This document shows, one piece after another, positions 45,362-52,905 of a stretch of 64,000 bases of DNA (the first letter of the stretch is position 1; each line of letters starts with the position of its first letter). The notes under the pieces were generated by a model. That model searched no databases, had not been told where the DNA came from, and saw nothing but the letters and a program-made list of their open reading frames with translations. The position numbers and the translations under genes are program-made. The DNA comes from Bacteroides coprosuis DSM 18011 (GTDB lineage: Bacteria; Bacteroidota; Bacteroidia; Bacteroidales; Bacteroidaceae): the NCBI GenBank assembly GCA_000212915.1, contig CM001167.1:1790780-1854779 (forward strand), written 5' to 3'.

Positions 45362-45416
45362 TGACACCGACAAGACGATTACATGTCGGTGTCATCGCAT
45401 CATCATGTAGGTGTCA
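45362..45416. repeat. Dispersed CATGTCGGTGTCA repeat, site C (three units)
   Basis: TGACACCGAC (45362-45371, inverted), CATGTCGGTGTCA (45382-45394) and CATGTAGGTGTCA (45404-45416, one change). Spacing start to start is 20 and 22 bp, the same as in sites A and B. It lies between thiG copy 1 and the TPP riboswitch. Confidence 0.8.
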
Positions 45417-45519
45417 AGAGGATATCATGCCCTAGGTAAAATCTTTTTTACATCCCGAAGTGTAAGATGTTTGAAATCTTTTTTATTCTTCCAAAATAAA
45501 AGGTATATTTGTTGGTACC

Positions 45520-45600
45520 ATATCAAGGGGTGCCTCTTTATGAGGCTGAGATTATACCCTTAATACCTGATTCGGATAATGCCGACGTAGGAATAGATAG
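45520..45600 (+). ncRNA. TPP riboswitch (THI element)
   Basis: The conserved THI-box parts are all present: GGGGTGCC, GGCTGAGA, ACCCTT, ACCTGATTCGGATAATGCC and CGTAGGAA. It senses thiamine pyrophosphate and controls the downstream thiS-tenI/thiE-thiE-thiG-thiH-thiF operon. A hairpin with a T run follows and forms the likely expression platform. Confidence 0.95.
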
Positions 45601-45639
45601 TCGTAACTGATACATAGAAGAATTGAGAACTCGTAAGAG

Positions 45640-45695
45640 TGCATCGCTTGATTTGGTAAACCTAAAAGAGTAACCAAGCAAGCGATTTTTTATGC
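45640..45695 (+). terminator. Terminator of the TPP riboswitch expression platform
   Basis: ATCGCTTG-x-TTTGGT pairs with ACCAAGCAAGCGAT, then six T; it lies about 85 bp before thiS copy 2 and would fire when TPP is bound. Confidence 0.75.
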
Positions 45696-45778
45696 TTTAA
45701 AAGGAGATGTATAAGCTGGGTTAACTCTCTATTTATTAACCTATCAAGCTAGATGGCTTGTAGTATAAATCTAACTCA

Positions 45779-45979
45779 ATGATTGTTATTATCAACGACA
45801 AACCTTACGAGGTCAAGGAAAACTCCTCTGTAGCCGATTTGGCCAAACAACTGGCATTGCCAGCTCAGGGGGTAGCAGTAGCCCTCGATTCCCATGTGAT
45901 TCCACGCCACATCTGGCACCGAACGATGCTTGAAGAAAATGCAGAACTCTTAATTTTTCAAGCAGTTTCGGGAGGTTGA
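45779..45979 (+). CDS. thiS: Sulfur carrier protein ThiS, copy 2
   Basis: A 66-residue ubiquitin-like protein with the C-terminal SGG. First gene of the TPP-riboswitch operon. The next gene begins 1 bp after its stop. Same fold and tail as copy 1, with IPRHIWH in place of IPRNMWV. Confidence 0.94.
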   Translation: MIVIINDKPYEVKENSSVADLAKQLALPAQGVAVALDSHVIPRHIWHRTMLEENAELLIFQAVSGG

Positions 45980-45980
45980 T

Positions 45981-46589
45981 ATGAAGTTAATATTAATAAC
46001 TCCACCCCATTTCTTCCCACAAGAGGCTGATGCTTTGAATTATTTACTAGAGAATACTTCTTTTAGATTACATATTCGTAAGCCTAAAGCGTCGAAAGAT
46101 GCACTTGCAAAACTAATTCAGCAGATAGATGCGAAGTTTTATTCTCGTGTTGTATTGCATGATGCCCACAGTCTTGCTCTGAAGTATCTCTTGGGAGGAA
46201 TACATTTAAATAAAAGAAACCCCACAGCACCCGATAAGTATGCAGGAACGATAAGTAGTTCGTGCCATTCGTGGAATGAAGTACTAAGTTATAGAAATAC
46301 TGTTAACTATTTATTTATAAGTCCTTTGTATGATAGTATTTCTAAACAAGGATACTCACAAGCCTTTACTGAAAGTCAGTTGCAACAAGCCCAAGAAAAG
46401 GGTTGGATTGATCAACGAGTTATTGGCTTGGGTGGTATCGCTCCTGATAAAATACCTCTTTTGAAATCTTATGGTTTTGGAGGAGTAGCTGTCTTGGGCT
46501 ATGTGTGGAAAGACTTTATAGAAACACTAGATTACTCATCTCTTCAGGCTCGCCTTAGAGCATGTGAAGATCAAATTCAGTTGGAATGA
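45981..46589 (+). CDS. ThiE/TenI-like protein
   Basis: A 202-residue TIM-barrel protein related to thiamine phosphate synthase but diverged: RVVLHDAHSLALKYLLGGIHLN corresponds to the ThiE 'L-x-I-N-D...G-V-H-L-G' segment, SSSCHSWNEV to 'G-x-S-x-H-x-x-x-E', and YLFISPLYDSISKQGY to 'G-P-x-x-x-T-x-T-K'. The loss of ThiE's G-P and T-x-T-K forms suggests the thiazole tautomerase TenI, which would follow ThiG. That assignment is inference. It overlaps the true thiE by 4 bp. Confidence 0.82.
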   Translation: MKLILITPPHFFPQEADALNYLLENTSFRLHIRKPKASKDALAKLIQQIDAKFYSRVVLHDAHSLALKYLLGGIHLNKRNPTAPDKYAGTISSSCHSWNEVLSYRNTVNYLFISPLYDSISKQGYSQAFTESQLQQAQEKGWIDQRVIGLGGIAPDKIPLLKSYGFGGVAVLGYVWKDFIETLDYSSLQARLRACEDQIQLE

Positions 46590-47230
46590 TTCAATACAAA
46601 CTCCCTAGATTATTATTTATAACACATCAAACTCCTCAATGTAGCTATTTACAATCTATTACGAGGGCTTTAGCAGGTGGATGCAAGTTTATCCAACTCA
46701 GGATGAAAGGTGCTGGTTATCATGAGATAAAGGAGGTGGTGCATCAAGCTTTGCCTCTCTGTAAAGAGCAAGGAGCACTCTTAACCATAGATGATCACGC
46801 AGAGTTGTGCTTAGAATGGAATTTAGAAGGTGTACACCTCGGACTCAATGACATGAAAGCCAGTGAAGCTCGTAAGCTGTTAGGGCCCGATGTCCTGATT
46901 GGAGGAACTGCTAATACTTTTGAGGATATACAGTATCAGATTGCTGAAGGAGTAGATTATATCGGACTAGGTCCTTATCAATACACATCTACCAAAACCA
47001 ATTTAAGCACCACTCTAGGATTAAACGGATATCTATCTATTATACAGGAGTGTAGATTCAATAATATAGATATACCTATTTATGCAATAGGAGGGATAAA
47101 TCAAGCAGATATTCCCGCTATTCTCTCAACGGGAGTATGGGGTATTTCACTTTCATCAGCCATCCTAAATGCTCCAAATCCCATAAAAGAAACAACAAAT
47201 ATTATTCAAACTATTGACAAATCATTATGA
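46586..47230 (+). CDS. thiE: Thiamine phosphate synthase
   Basis: A 214-residue TIM-barrel protein. Motifs: [59 protein letters not shown] and PIYAIGGI. It joins HMP-pyrophosphate and thiazole phosphate. It is translationally linked on both sides by 4-bp overlaps (with the TenI-like gene before and thiG after). Confidence 0.95.
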   Translation: MIQYKLPRLLFITHQTPQCSYLQSITRALAGGCKFIQLRMKGAGYHEIKEVVHQALPLCKEQGALLTIDDHAELCLEWNLEGVHLGLNDMKASEARKLLGPDVLIGGTANTFEDIQYQIAEGVDYIGLGPYQYTSTKTNLSTTLGLNGYLSIIQECRFNNIDIPIYAIGGINQADIPAILSTGVWGISLSSAILNAPNPIKETTNIIQTIDKSL

Positions 47231-47997
47231 AAGATTTAATTATTGCAGATAAAATATTCAAGTCTAGATTATTCTTAGGAACAGGAAAATTTAGCTCAAA
47301 TGAAGTAATGACTCAGGCTATTCAAGCCTCCAAAACAGAATTGGTGACGGCAGCGATGAAACGTCTTGATCCCCACAAGAAGAAAGAAGATGATATGGTA
47401 AAGCATATTCAAACGACGAATGTGGGTTTGCTACCCAATACTTCGGGGGTACGGAATGCTAAAGAGGCTGTTTTTGCAGCTCAACTAGCACGTGATGCTT
47501 TTGAAACCAATTGGTTAAAGCTTGAGATTCATCCAGACCCTAGGTATTTACTTCCCGATGCTGTAGAGACATTAAAAGCTACAGAAGAGTTGGTGAAATT
47601 GGGCTTTGTAGTACTTCCTTATATTCCTGCCGACCCTGTATTGTGTAAGCGACTAGAAGAGGTAGGTGCAGCTACTGTTATGCCTCTTGGCGCTCCCATA
47701 GGGAGTAATGGAGGGCTGAATACGAAAGAGATGCTACGTATCATCATCGAGCAAAGTAGAGTGCCTGTTATTATAGATGCAGGTATTGGAGCACCTTCTC
47801 ATGCTGCAGATGCTATGGAGATGGGGGCAGATGCTGTCATGGTAAATACGGCTATTGCCATTGCAGGGAACCCTGTAGCTATGGCTAAAGCGTTTGCCAC
47901 TTGCGTTGAGGGTGGTCGGTTGGCATACGAGGCTCAGCTGGCATCTCCCCAATTAGAAGCTACAGCAACTAGTCCACTAACTTCCTTTTTAATGTAA
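47227..47997 (+). CDS. thiG: Thiazole synthase ThiG, copy 2
   Basis: A 256-residue TIM barrel, same length as copy 1. Signature segments: [27 protein letters not shown] with the candidate active-site Lys, [21 protein letters not shown] and [11 protein letters not shown]. It overlaps thiE by 4 bp and lies 18 bp before thiH, so this copy is the one regulated by TPP. ThiG and ThiH form a complex. Confidence 0.96.
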   Translation: MKDLIIADKIFKSRLFLGTGKFSSNEVMTQAIQASKTELVTAAMKRLDPHKKKEDDMVKHIQTTNVGLLPNTSGVRNAKEAVFAAQLARDAFETNWLKLEIHPDPRYLLPDAVETLKATEELVKLGFVVLPYIPADPVLCKRLEEVGAATVMPLGAPIGSNGGLNTKEMLRIIIEQSRVPVIIDAGIGAPSHAADAMEMGADAVMVNTAIAIAGNPVAMAKAFATCVEGGRLAYEAQLASPQLEATATSPLTSFLM

Positions 47998-48015
47998 TCT
48001 TAAAAGATAAAAACA

Positions 48016-49140
48016 ATGGATTTTAATGATCTTATATCCCAATATAGTTGGGAAGATATTCAACATAAGATATATCGTTCTACTACTGAAGACGTGGAAC
48101 GTGCCTTAAATGCTTCACATAGAAGTTTGGAACACTTCATGGCACTCATTTCTCCTGCTGCCGAACCTTATCTGGAACAGATGGCTCATTTAAGTAGATA
48201 CTATACCCAGCAGAGATTTGGTAAAACAATTCAGTTTTATATTCCTTTATATTTGACAAACTCTTGTAGTAATCACTGCATATATTGTGGCTTTAGTTAT
48301 AACAATGATATCAAACGGGTTATTCTCAATGAGGAGCAGATTATGCAAGAGGTAAAAGCCATCAAGGCTTTGGGTGATTTTCAGCATATTCTACTTGTTA
48401 CGGGAGAGAATCCCCGAGATGCAGGAGTTGAATACCTCGAAAAAGCCATTCGGTTAATTAAACCCTACTTTCAATCAATCTCCATAGAAGTACAGCCCTT
48501 AAAAGAAGAAGAATATAAACGCCTATGCGAGGCTGGTCTGAATGCCGTTTATTGCTACCAAGAGACTTATAATAAAGAACGATATAAAGTGTACCATCCC
48601 AAAGGTATGAAATCTAAATATGATTGGCGTTTGCAAGCTTTCGATCGAATGGGTAGAGCTGGTTTACATAAAATAGGACTAGGCGTATTGATAGGGTTAG
48701 AAGATTGGCGGACTGATGTGTTTATGATGGCTACACATCTTCGTTATCTGCAAAAACAGTATTGGCAAACGAAGTATTCTATTTCTTTTCCCAGAATACG
48801 ACCTCATCAAGGAGAACATTTTCAGCCCAATGTAGTAATGCACGATAAAGAATTGGCTCAGGTACTGTTTGCTTTTCGTCTTTTCGATCCTGATTTAGAG
48901 ATCACGCTTTCAACTAGAGAAAGTAAGGAGTTTAGAGATAATATGGCTACCTTGGGCGTAACCTCACTCAGTGCAGGATCAAAGACAGATCCAGGAGGGT
49001 ATGCCGTATATAAACATGAACTAGAACAGTTTATCATCAATGATGCTCGCACTCCAGATGAAGTGATGGCTATGGTAAAAAAGAGAGGGTATGAAGTAGT
49101 CTGGAAAGATTGGGACTTAGCCTTACAAACTGATTCATGA
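48016..49140 (+). CDS. thiH: 2-iminoacetate synthase (radical SAM)
   Basis: A 374-residue radical SAM enzyme with C-x3-C-x2-C in CSNHCIYCGFSY. It splits tyrosine into 2-iminoacetate and p-cresol for thiazole formation. Family features include RIRPHQGEHFQPN and the C-terminal SLSAGSKTDPGGY. ThiH, not the aerobic ThiO, fits an anaerobe. In many Bacteroides operons thiC stands next to thiG and thiH; here there is no thiC. Confidence 0.96.
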   Translation: MDFNDLISQYSWEDIQHKIYRSTTEDVERALNASHRSLEHFMALISPAAEPYLEQMAHLSRYYTQQRFGKTIQFYIPLYLTNSCSNHCIYCGFSYNNDIKRVILNEEQIMQEVKAIKALGDFQHILLVTGENPRDAGVEYLEKAIRLIKPYFQSISIEVQPLKEEEYKRLCEAGLNAVYCYQETYNKERYKVYHPKGMKSKYDWRLQAFDRMGRAGLHKIGLGVLIGLEDWRTDVFMMATHLRYLQKQYWQTKYSISFPRIRPHQGEHFQPNVVMHDKELAQVLFAFRLFDPDLEITLSTRESKEFRDNMATLGVTSLSAGSKTDPGGYAVYKHELEQFIINDARTPDEVMAMVKKRGYEVVWKDWDLALQTDS

Positions 49141-49168
49141 ACTCATCACAATAGATTGATATAAAAGT

Positions 49169-49870
49169 ATGGAGCGTTATAAGCGTAATGAATTAATTCA
49201 AGGAATAGGAAAAGAAGGGCAGCAAAAACTTTCTGCTGCTAAAGTCCTTGTAGTAGGAGCAGGAGGATTGGGATCTCCTGTACTTTATTATCTTGCCGCT
49301 GCCGGTATTGGCACATTGGGTATTATTGATAGCGATAAAGTAGATGAATCCAATCTTCAAAGGCAGATTATTCACCGAACAGAAGATGTTAATCGGTTGA
49401 AAGTAGAGTCTGCTGCAGAAAAGATTCAAGCTCTCAACCCACTAGTAAAAGTAAATACGTATGCCGAGCGATTTACTCTGACCAATGGCAAATCTATTTT
49501 GCAAGAATATGATTACGTAGTAGATTGTTGTGATAATTATGCAGGGAAGTATTTAATCAATGACTTATGTGTTGAAGCAGAAAAGCCCTATACGCATGGA
49601 GCTGTCTTAGCTATGCGTGGAGAAGTAATGAGCTATCAGCCAGGATATGCAGACTATCGCAGTGTATTTGAAAAACCACCCTTAGAAGGAACTTATCAAA
49701 GTTCGGATACAGTGGGGATATTAGGTGCTGTTGCTGGTATGGTGGGGTGTATTCAGGCTACAGAGGTCATTAAATACTTCACAGGAGCAGGATGTTTGAT
49801 TCTGGATAGAATAGTCCTTATTGATGCTCGCACCCTGCAATTTCACTCTTTGCGAGTGAGTAGGAAATAA
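49169..49870 (+). CDS. thiF: ThiF/MoeB/HesA-family adenylyltransferase
   Basis: A 233-residue E1-like enzyme. It has the nucleotide loop (VVGAGGLGSPVLYYLAAAGIG), DSDKVDESNLQRQIIH, and the VVDCCDNYAGKYLINDLC segment. It adenylates the Gly-Gly end of ThiS. The usual pair of CxxC zinc motifs is not visible in the DYRSVF...YQSSDTVGILGAV stretch where cysteines are expected, so zinc binding may be lost. Last gene of the operon; a strong two-way terminator follows. Confidence 0.93.
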   Translation: MERYKRNELIQGIGKEGQQKLSAAKVLVVGAGGLGSPVLYYLAAAGIGTLGIIDSDKVDESNLQRQIIHRTEDVNRLKVESAAEKIQALNPLVKVNTYAERFTLTNGKSILQEYDYVVDCCDNYAGKYLINDLCVEAEKPYTHGAVLAMRGEVMSYQPGYADYRSVFEKPPLEGTYQSSDTVGILGAVAGMVGCIQATEVIKYFTGAGCLILDRIVLIDARTLQFHSLRVSRK

Positions 49871-49888
49871 GAACAGAGAGTTATAGAT

Positions 49889-49931
49889 ATAAAAATAGCC
49901 TATCTAAAAAATTAGATAGGCTATTTTCTTT
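49889..49931. terminator. Two-way terminator between thiF and the tRNA genes
   Basis: A perfect 15-bp stem (49892-49906 with 49912-49926) with A and T runs on either side, so it can end both the thi operon (plus) and the tRNA transcript (minus). Confidence 0.88.
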
Positions 49932-49932
49932 G

Positions 49933-50006
49933 TGACCGCGGTAGGATTCAAACCTACAACCTTTTGATCCGTAGTCAAATGCTCTATTCAGTTGAGCTAC
50001 GTGGCC
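49933..50006 (-). tRNA. tRNA-Arg(ACG), copy 4 in transcription order
   Basis: A 74-nt cloverleaf on the minus strand: acceptor GGCCACG with CGCGGTC, D-arm GCTC...GAGC, anticodon stem TTTGA / TCAAA with loop CTACGGA (anticodon ACG at 49970-49972), T-arm GTAGG-TTTGAAT-CCTAC. The acceptor has an A-C mismatch at position 5-68, not seen in the other three copies. CCA is not encoded. Confidence 0.93.
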
Positions 50007-50031
50007 ATTGTATTGTGCCTTTGTTAAAGTG

Positions 50032-50105
50032 TGACCGCGGCAGGATTCAAACCTGCAACCTTTTGATCCGTAGTCAAATGCTCTATTCAGTTGAGCTACG
50101 CGGCC
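50032..50105 (-). tRNA. tRNA-Arg(ACG), copy 3
   Basis: Same anticodon arm as its neighbours (loop CTACGGA, anticodon ACG). Acceptor GGCCGCG / CGCGGTC pairs throughout with one G-U; T-stem GCAGG / CCTGC. ACG is read after deamination of the first A to inosine and decodes CGU, CGC and CGA. Confidence 0.95.
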
Positions 50106-50131
50106 TTCTTATTTGGGCTATGTATAAAGTG

Positions 50132-50205
50132 TGATCGCGGTAGGATTCAAACCTACAACCTTTTGATCCGTAGTCAAATGCTCTATTCAGTTGAGCTACG
50201 CAACC
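50132..50205 (-). tRNA. tRNA-Arg(ACG), copy 2
   Basis: Acceptor GGTTGCG / CGCGATC pairs with two G-U pairs; T-stem GTAGG / CCTAC; anticodon loop CTACGGA. The rest is identical to the neighbouring copies. Confidence 0.95.
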
Positions 50206-50233
50206 TTCTTTATTAGCCTTTGTCTTTCAAAAG

Positions 50234-50307
50234 TGACCGTGGCAGGATTCAAACCTGCAACCTTTTGATCCGTAGTCAAATGCTCTATTCAGTTGAGCTA
50301 CACGGCC
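50234..50307 (-). tRNA. tRNA-Arg(ACG), copy 1 (closest to promoter)
   Basis: Acceptor GGCCGTG / CACGGTC pairs throughout with one G-U; T-stem GCAGG / CCTGC; anticodon loop CTACGGA. First of four tandem copies transcribed leftwards. Confidence 0.95.
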
Positions 50308-50324
50308 TTTTTGTTCGACGTTTG

Positions 50325-50356
50325 CAAAGGTACTTACTTTTTATTTATGTGCAAAT
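50325..50356 (-). promoter_or_regulatory. Promoter of the tRNA-Arg array
   Basis: On the minus strand TTTG (50353-50356), a 20-bp spacer, then TACCTTTG (50325-50332) match both elements of the Bacteroidetes consensus. The first tRNA begins 18 bp after the -7 box. Confidence 0.75.
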
Positions 50357-50372
50357 TTTTACGGAACTTTTT

Positions 50373-52667
50373 TTACTCTATAAAGCGGTAGTTGAAGAGT
50401 TGCCAACCGATGGATAAGCCTAAGTTCCATTCCTTGCGAGGTGAGCTATAATAGTTTACGTATGCCGATACAGAGCCAAAAGGCAGCTTTAAAATTAATG
50501 AGCTTTCTCCTAAGAATTCTGCCTTAGAAAACGATTTTCCGTAATAAGCTTGATTGTCTATGCCATTTTTGATTGGAGTAATTGGGAAAAATCCATACAA
50601 CTCTGTCCTCCAATGAAGCATTTTACCCACCTGCCAAATGGGTTTTATACCAATTGCAAAATATTGATTAGCTCGGAAAGCTTCGTTATAAATCAACTTA
50701 CTATGAGGAGTAGGAGCAAATATTCCTGCTTGCATCATTGTCGCTGTATAGTTTTTACTAAAGTTCCTTGATGAGTAGAGTGCATCTGCTTGCCATCCTA
50801 AAATAAATTTACCTCCCATATTGTGGTATTGTTCCCTTCGATAAGAGAGCTGTAGCCAACTATGGTTCTTTTCACTCTTTTCAACATCAGAAGTGGTACC
50901 GGGTTTAAAGTTTTCTTTTCCGGTGTATATCTGAGCGATTAATGACTCTTTATACCCTTCAGTGGCAAATTGTTTGGCATTGAGTGTATTACTTTTGATC
51001 CCTAGTGAACCTCCAAATAAGCGATAGGTACTTTTGTCTTGATTGTCGTTATCAAAATCAATTACTTTGGTTTGGTAGTACTGATCTCTCATTTTGGCAA
51101 TACCTAAACTCAACTCAGCACGTTTACTGGTTAAGAAAGGAAGAGCTAATATCCCTTTTACAAAATACTCATCATTACTATTAAATACGGGGTTATAATC
51201 TCTACTGAAGAGCTTATCGTTCTTGAAATAATCAAAAGAACTAGCCGAAGCAATTAAACGGTATGATGTAGGTATTTTCGTTGGCATATCAATCTTTGCC
51301 ATCAACTGAGCATTATTGTATACTTTTCCTAGTTGCCCGTCAAAACTAAATTCTTTTGCATAGTAGTTTAAGTTTTGATACGTGGCTCCCAAGTAAATCT
51401 GATTAGAGTTGGTTGTAGAGATGTTCCCACCAATACGGAATAAGAGGTTGTCTTGTAGCTGAATCTTTAAATGTAGGTCGTAGAAACCATCTGTAGGGTC
51501 ATATACTGCATGAGGTATTATCTCTTGAATCATATTCCCCGATAAGAGTCTAAAATAACCACGTTTGATGTCTTCATAAGTGAGGAATTCTTCATTCTCA
51601 GCATGGAACTCTTTGCGGATGAAACTTTGTTGTTGAGCATTCGCACCATCAATGATAATATCTTTAAATCTCAATTCAGGTAGTTTGCTTTTGAACACCT
51701 TACGTTTCAGCATTATATTTTCGGCAGGAACTCTTCGGCTAATTCTAGCTTTTATCGTATCCATCATGCTTATGGTTTTGTCATAACCCACCTTGTCTAG
51801 TTCTGAAACTAAATGAAAGTCGAGTAGGCTAATGTCATCATAACGGAATTGGATTACTAGACCTAGGGAGTCTGGAATATTATAATCGGTCTTTTGCATC
51901 ACCATATTATCAATCTGACTCATTAAGTCATCTTGCTTGGGTGCATCAGGATTCTTCGCCACTACACTTCCTAAGACAATATCAGGGTGATAATCTTTCA
52001 TCATTACATCCACGGGGAAGTTGTTGTAAATACCTCCATCATAGGCGAGGATTCCATCAATTTCAATCGGTTTAAAGACAAAAGGGAAACTCATTGAAGC
52101 TCTTACAGCATCCCCTAAATCTCCTTTCCCCATAATAATCGGTTTCTTATTGTACACATCTGAGGCAATGCATTTGAAGGGTACAAACAGCTCATCAAAA
52201 TTATTGCTACTATACGCAGTAGCCTGAGAGAACAATTGCATAAATGCAAGATTCATCTGTATAGGATCTACCACACTAGTAGGAAGGAACTGTGTTTTAA
52301 CACGGATGGAGTCTTTAATAGACATCCTTATATTAATGAATTCGGGATTATCTCGGTTTTTTTTGAAGTAATAGATGTAATCGGGTTCCACCTGACCTGT
52401 GTACCAGCGTTCAAAATCACTTGAGCTTAATAATTCAACCATATCGTCGGGTGAATAACCCATGGCATAGAGTGAACCTATAATTGCCCCCATAGATGTT
52501 CCTGTAATATAATCAATAGGGATACCATTCTCTTCCAAAGCTCTAATTACTCCAATATGTGTTAATCCTTTTGCCCCACCTCCACTAAGCACCAATCCTA
52601 CACGTTGGGCCTGCATCATTGGCATAAATCCTATGCAGCAGAGAAGAGTCAATATGAGTTTTTTCAT
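50373..52667 (-). CDS. Patatin-like phospholipase with outer-membrane barrel domain
   Basis: A 764-residue protein. Signal peptide (about 1-20, cut near MQAQ), then a patatin domain: oxyanion loop SGGGAKG (28-34), GTSMG at 56-60 with nucleophile Ser58, and the partner Asp210 in DGG. A POTRA-like part (about 330-410) and a C-terminal beta-barrel of the surface-antigen type follow, ending in FNYRFIE. This layout fits proteins that hydrolyse lipid and are anchored in the outer membrane. It is a single gene on the minus strand, with its stop 16 bp from the tRNA -33 element. Confidence 0.92.
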   Translation of the reverse strand: MKKLILTLLCCIGFMPMMQAQRVGLVLSGGGAKGLTHIGVIRALEENGIPIDYITGTSMGAIIGSLYAMGYSPDDMVELLSSSDFERWYTGQVEPDYIYYFKKNRDNPEFINIRMSIKDSIRVKTQFLPTSVVDPIQMNLAFMQLFSQATAYSSNNFDELFVPFKCIASDVYNKKPIIMGKGDLGDAVRASMSFPFVFKPIEIDGILAYDGGIYNNFPVDVMMKDYHPDIVLGSVVAKNPDAPKQDDLMSQIDNMVMQKTDYNIPDSLGLVIQFRYDDISLLDFHLVSELDKVGYDKTISMMDTIKARISRRVPAENIMLKRKVFKSKLPELRFKDIIIDGANAQQQSFIRKEFHAENEEFLTYEDIKRGYFRLLSGNMIQEIIPHAVYDPTDGFYDLHLKIQLQDNLLFRIGGNISTTNSNQIYLGATYQNLNYYAKEFSFDGQLGKVYNNAQLMAKIDMPTKIPTSYRLIASASSFDYFKNDKLFSRDYNPVFNSNDEYFVKGILALPFLTSKRAELSLGIAKMRDQYYQTKVIDFDNDNQDKSTYRLFGGSLGIKSNTLNAKQFATEGYKESLIAQIYTGKENFKPGTTSDVEKSEKNHSWLQLSYRREQYHNMGGKFILGWQADALYSSRNFSKNYTATMMQAGIFAPTPHSKLIYNEAFRANQYFAIGIKPIWQVGKMLHWRTELYGFFPITPIKNGIDNQAYYGKSFSKAEFLGESSLILKLPFGSVSAYVNYYSSPRKEWNLGLSIGWQLFNYRFIE

Positions 52668-52711
52668 ACCTTACTATTCTTAAATATTTTAATACCTAAA
52701 ATTACACCTAT

Positions 52712-52719
52712 CAAAGATA
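52712..52719 (-). promoter_or_regulatory. Putative -7 box for the patatin gene
   Basis: TATCTTTG on the minus strand, 45 bp upstream of the start codon, exact match to TAnnTTTG. Confidence 0.5.
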
Positions 52720-52842
52720 AATATAAATGTTGAGTTCTCTTAATATTAGTAAATAAGTTGGAATAAATCTGTTACAAGATTAAGTATTTTCTTCAAATGA
52801 GTGATTCAGAATGGAGTAGAGTTGATTTGAATCGGAGAGGGA

Positions 52843-52880
52843 CATAAAAAAAGAAGGCTCCAATATGCGAGCCTTCTTTA
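52843..52880 (-). terminator. Terminator after htpG
   Basis: AAGAAGGCTC (52851-52860) pairs with GAGCCTTCTT (52869-52878); on the minus strand a run of T follows. Confidence 0.85.
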
Positions 52881-52905
52881 ATACGATCCTAAAAAACAAC
52901 TTGTA

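Noticed and set aside
16984..45416. CRISPR array from the 13-bp repeats
   Set aside because: At most three units per site, spacers of about 8-10 bp, no cas genes.
50220..50417. ORF across the last tRNA-Arg gene on the plus strand
   Set aside because: Antisense to a tRNA; a typical false ORF.
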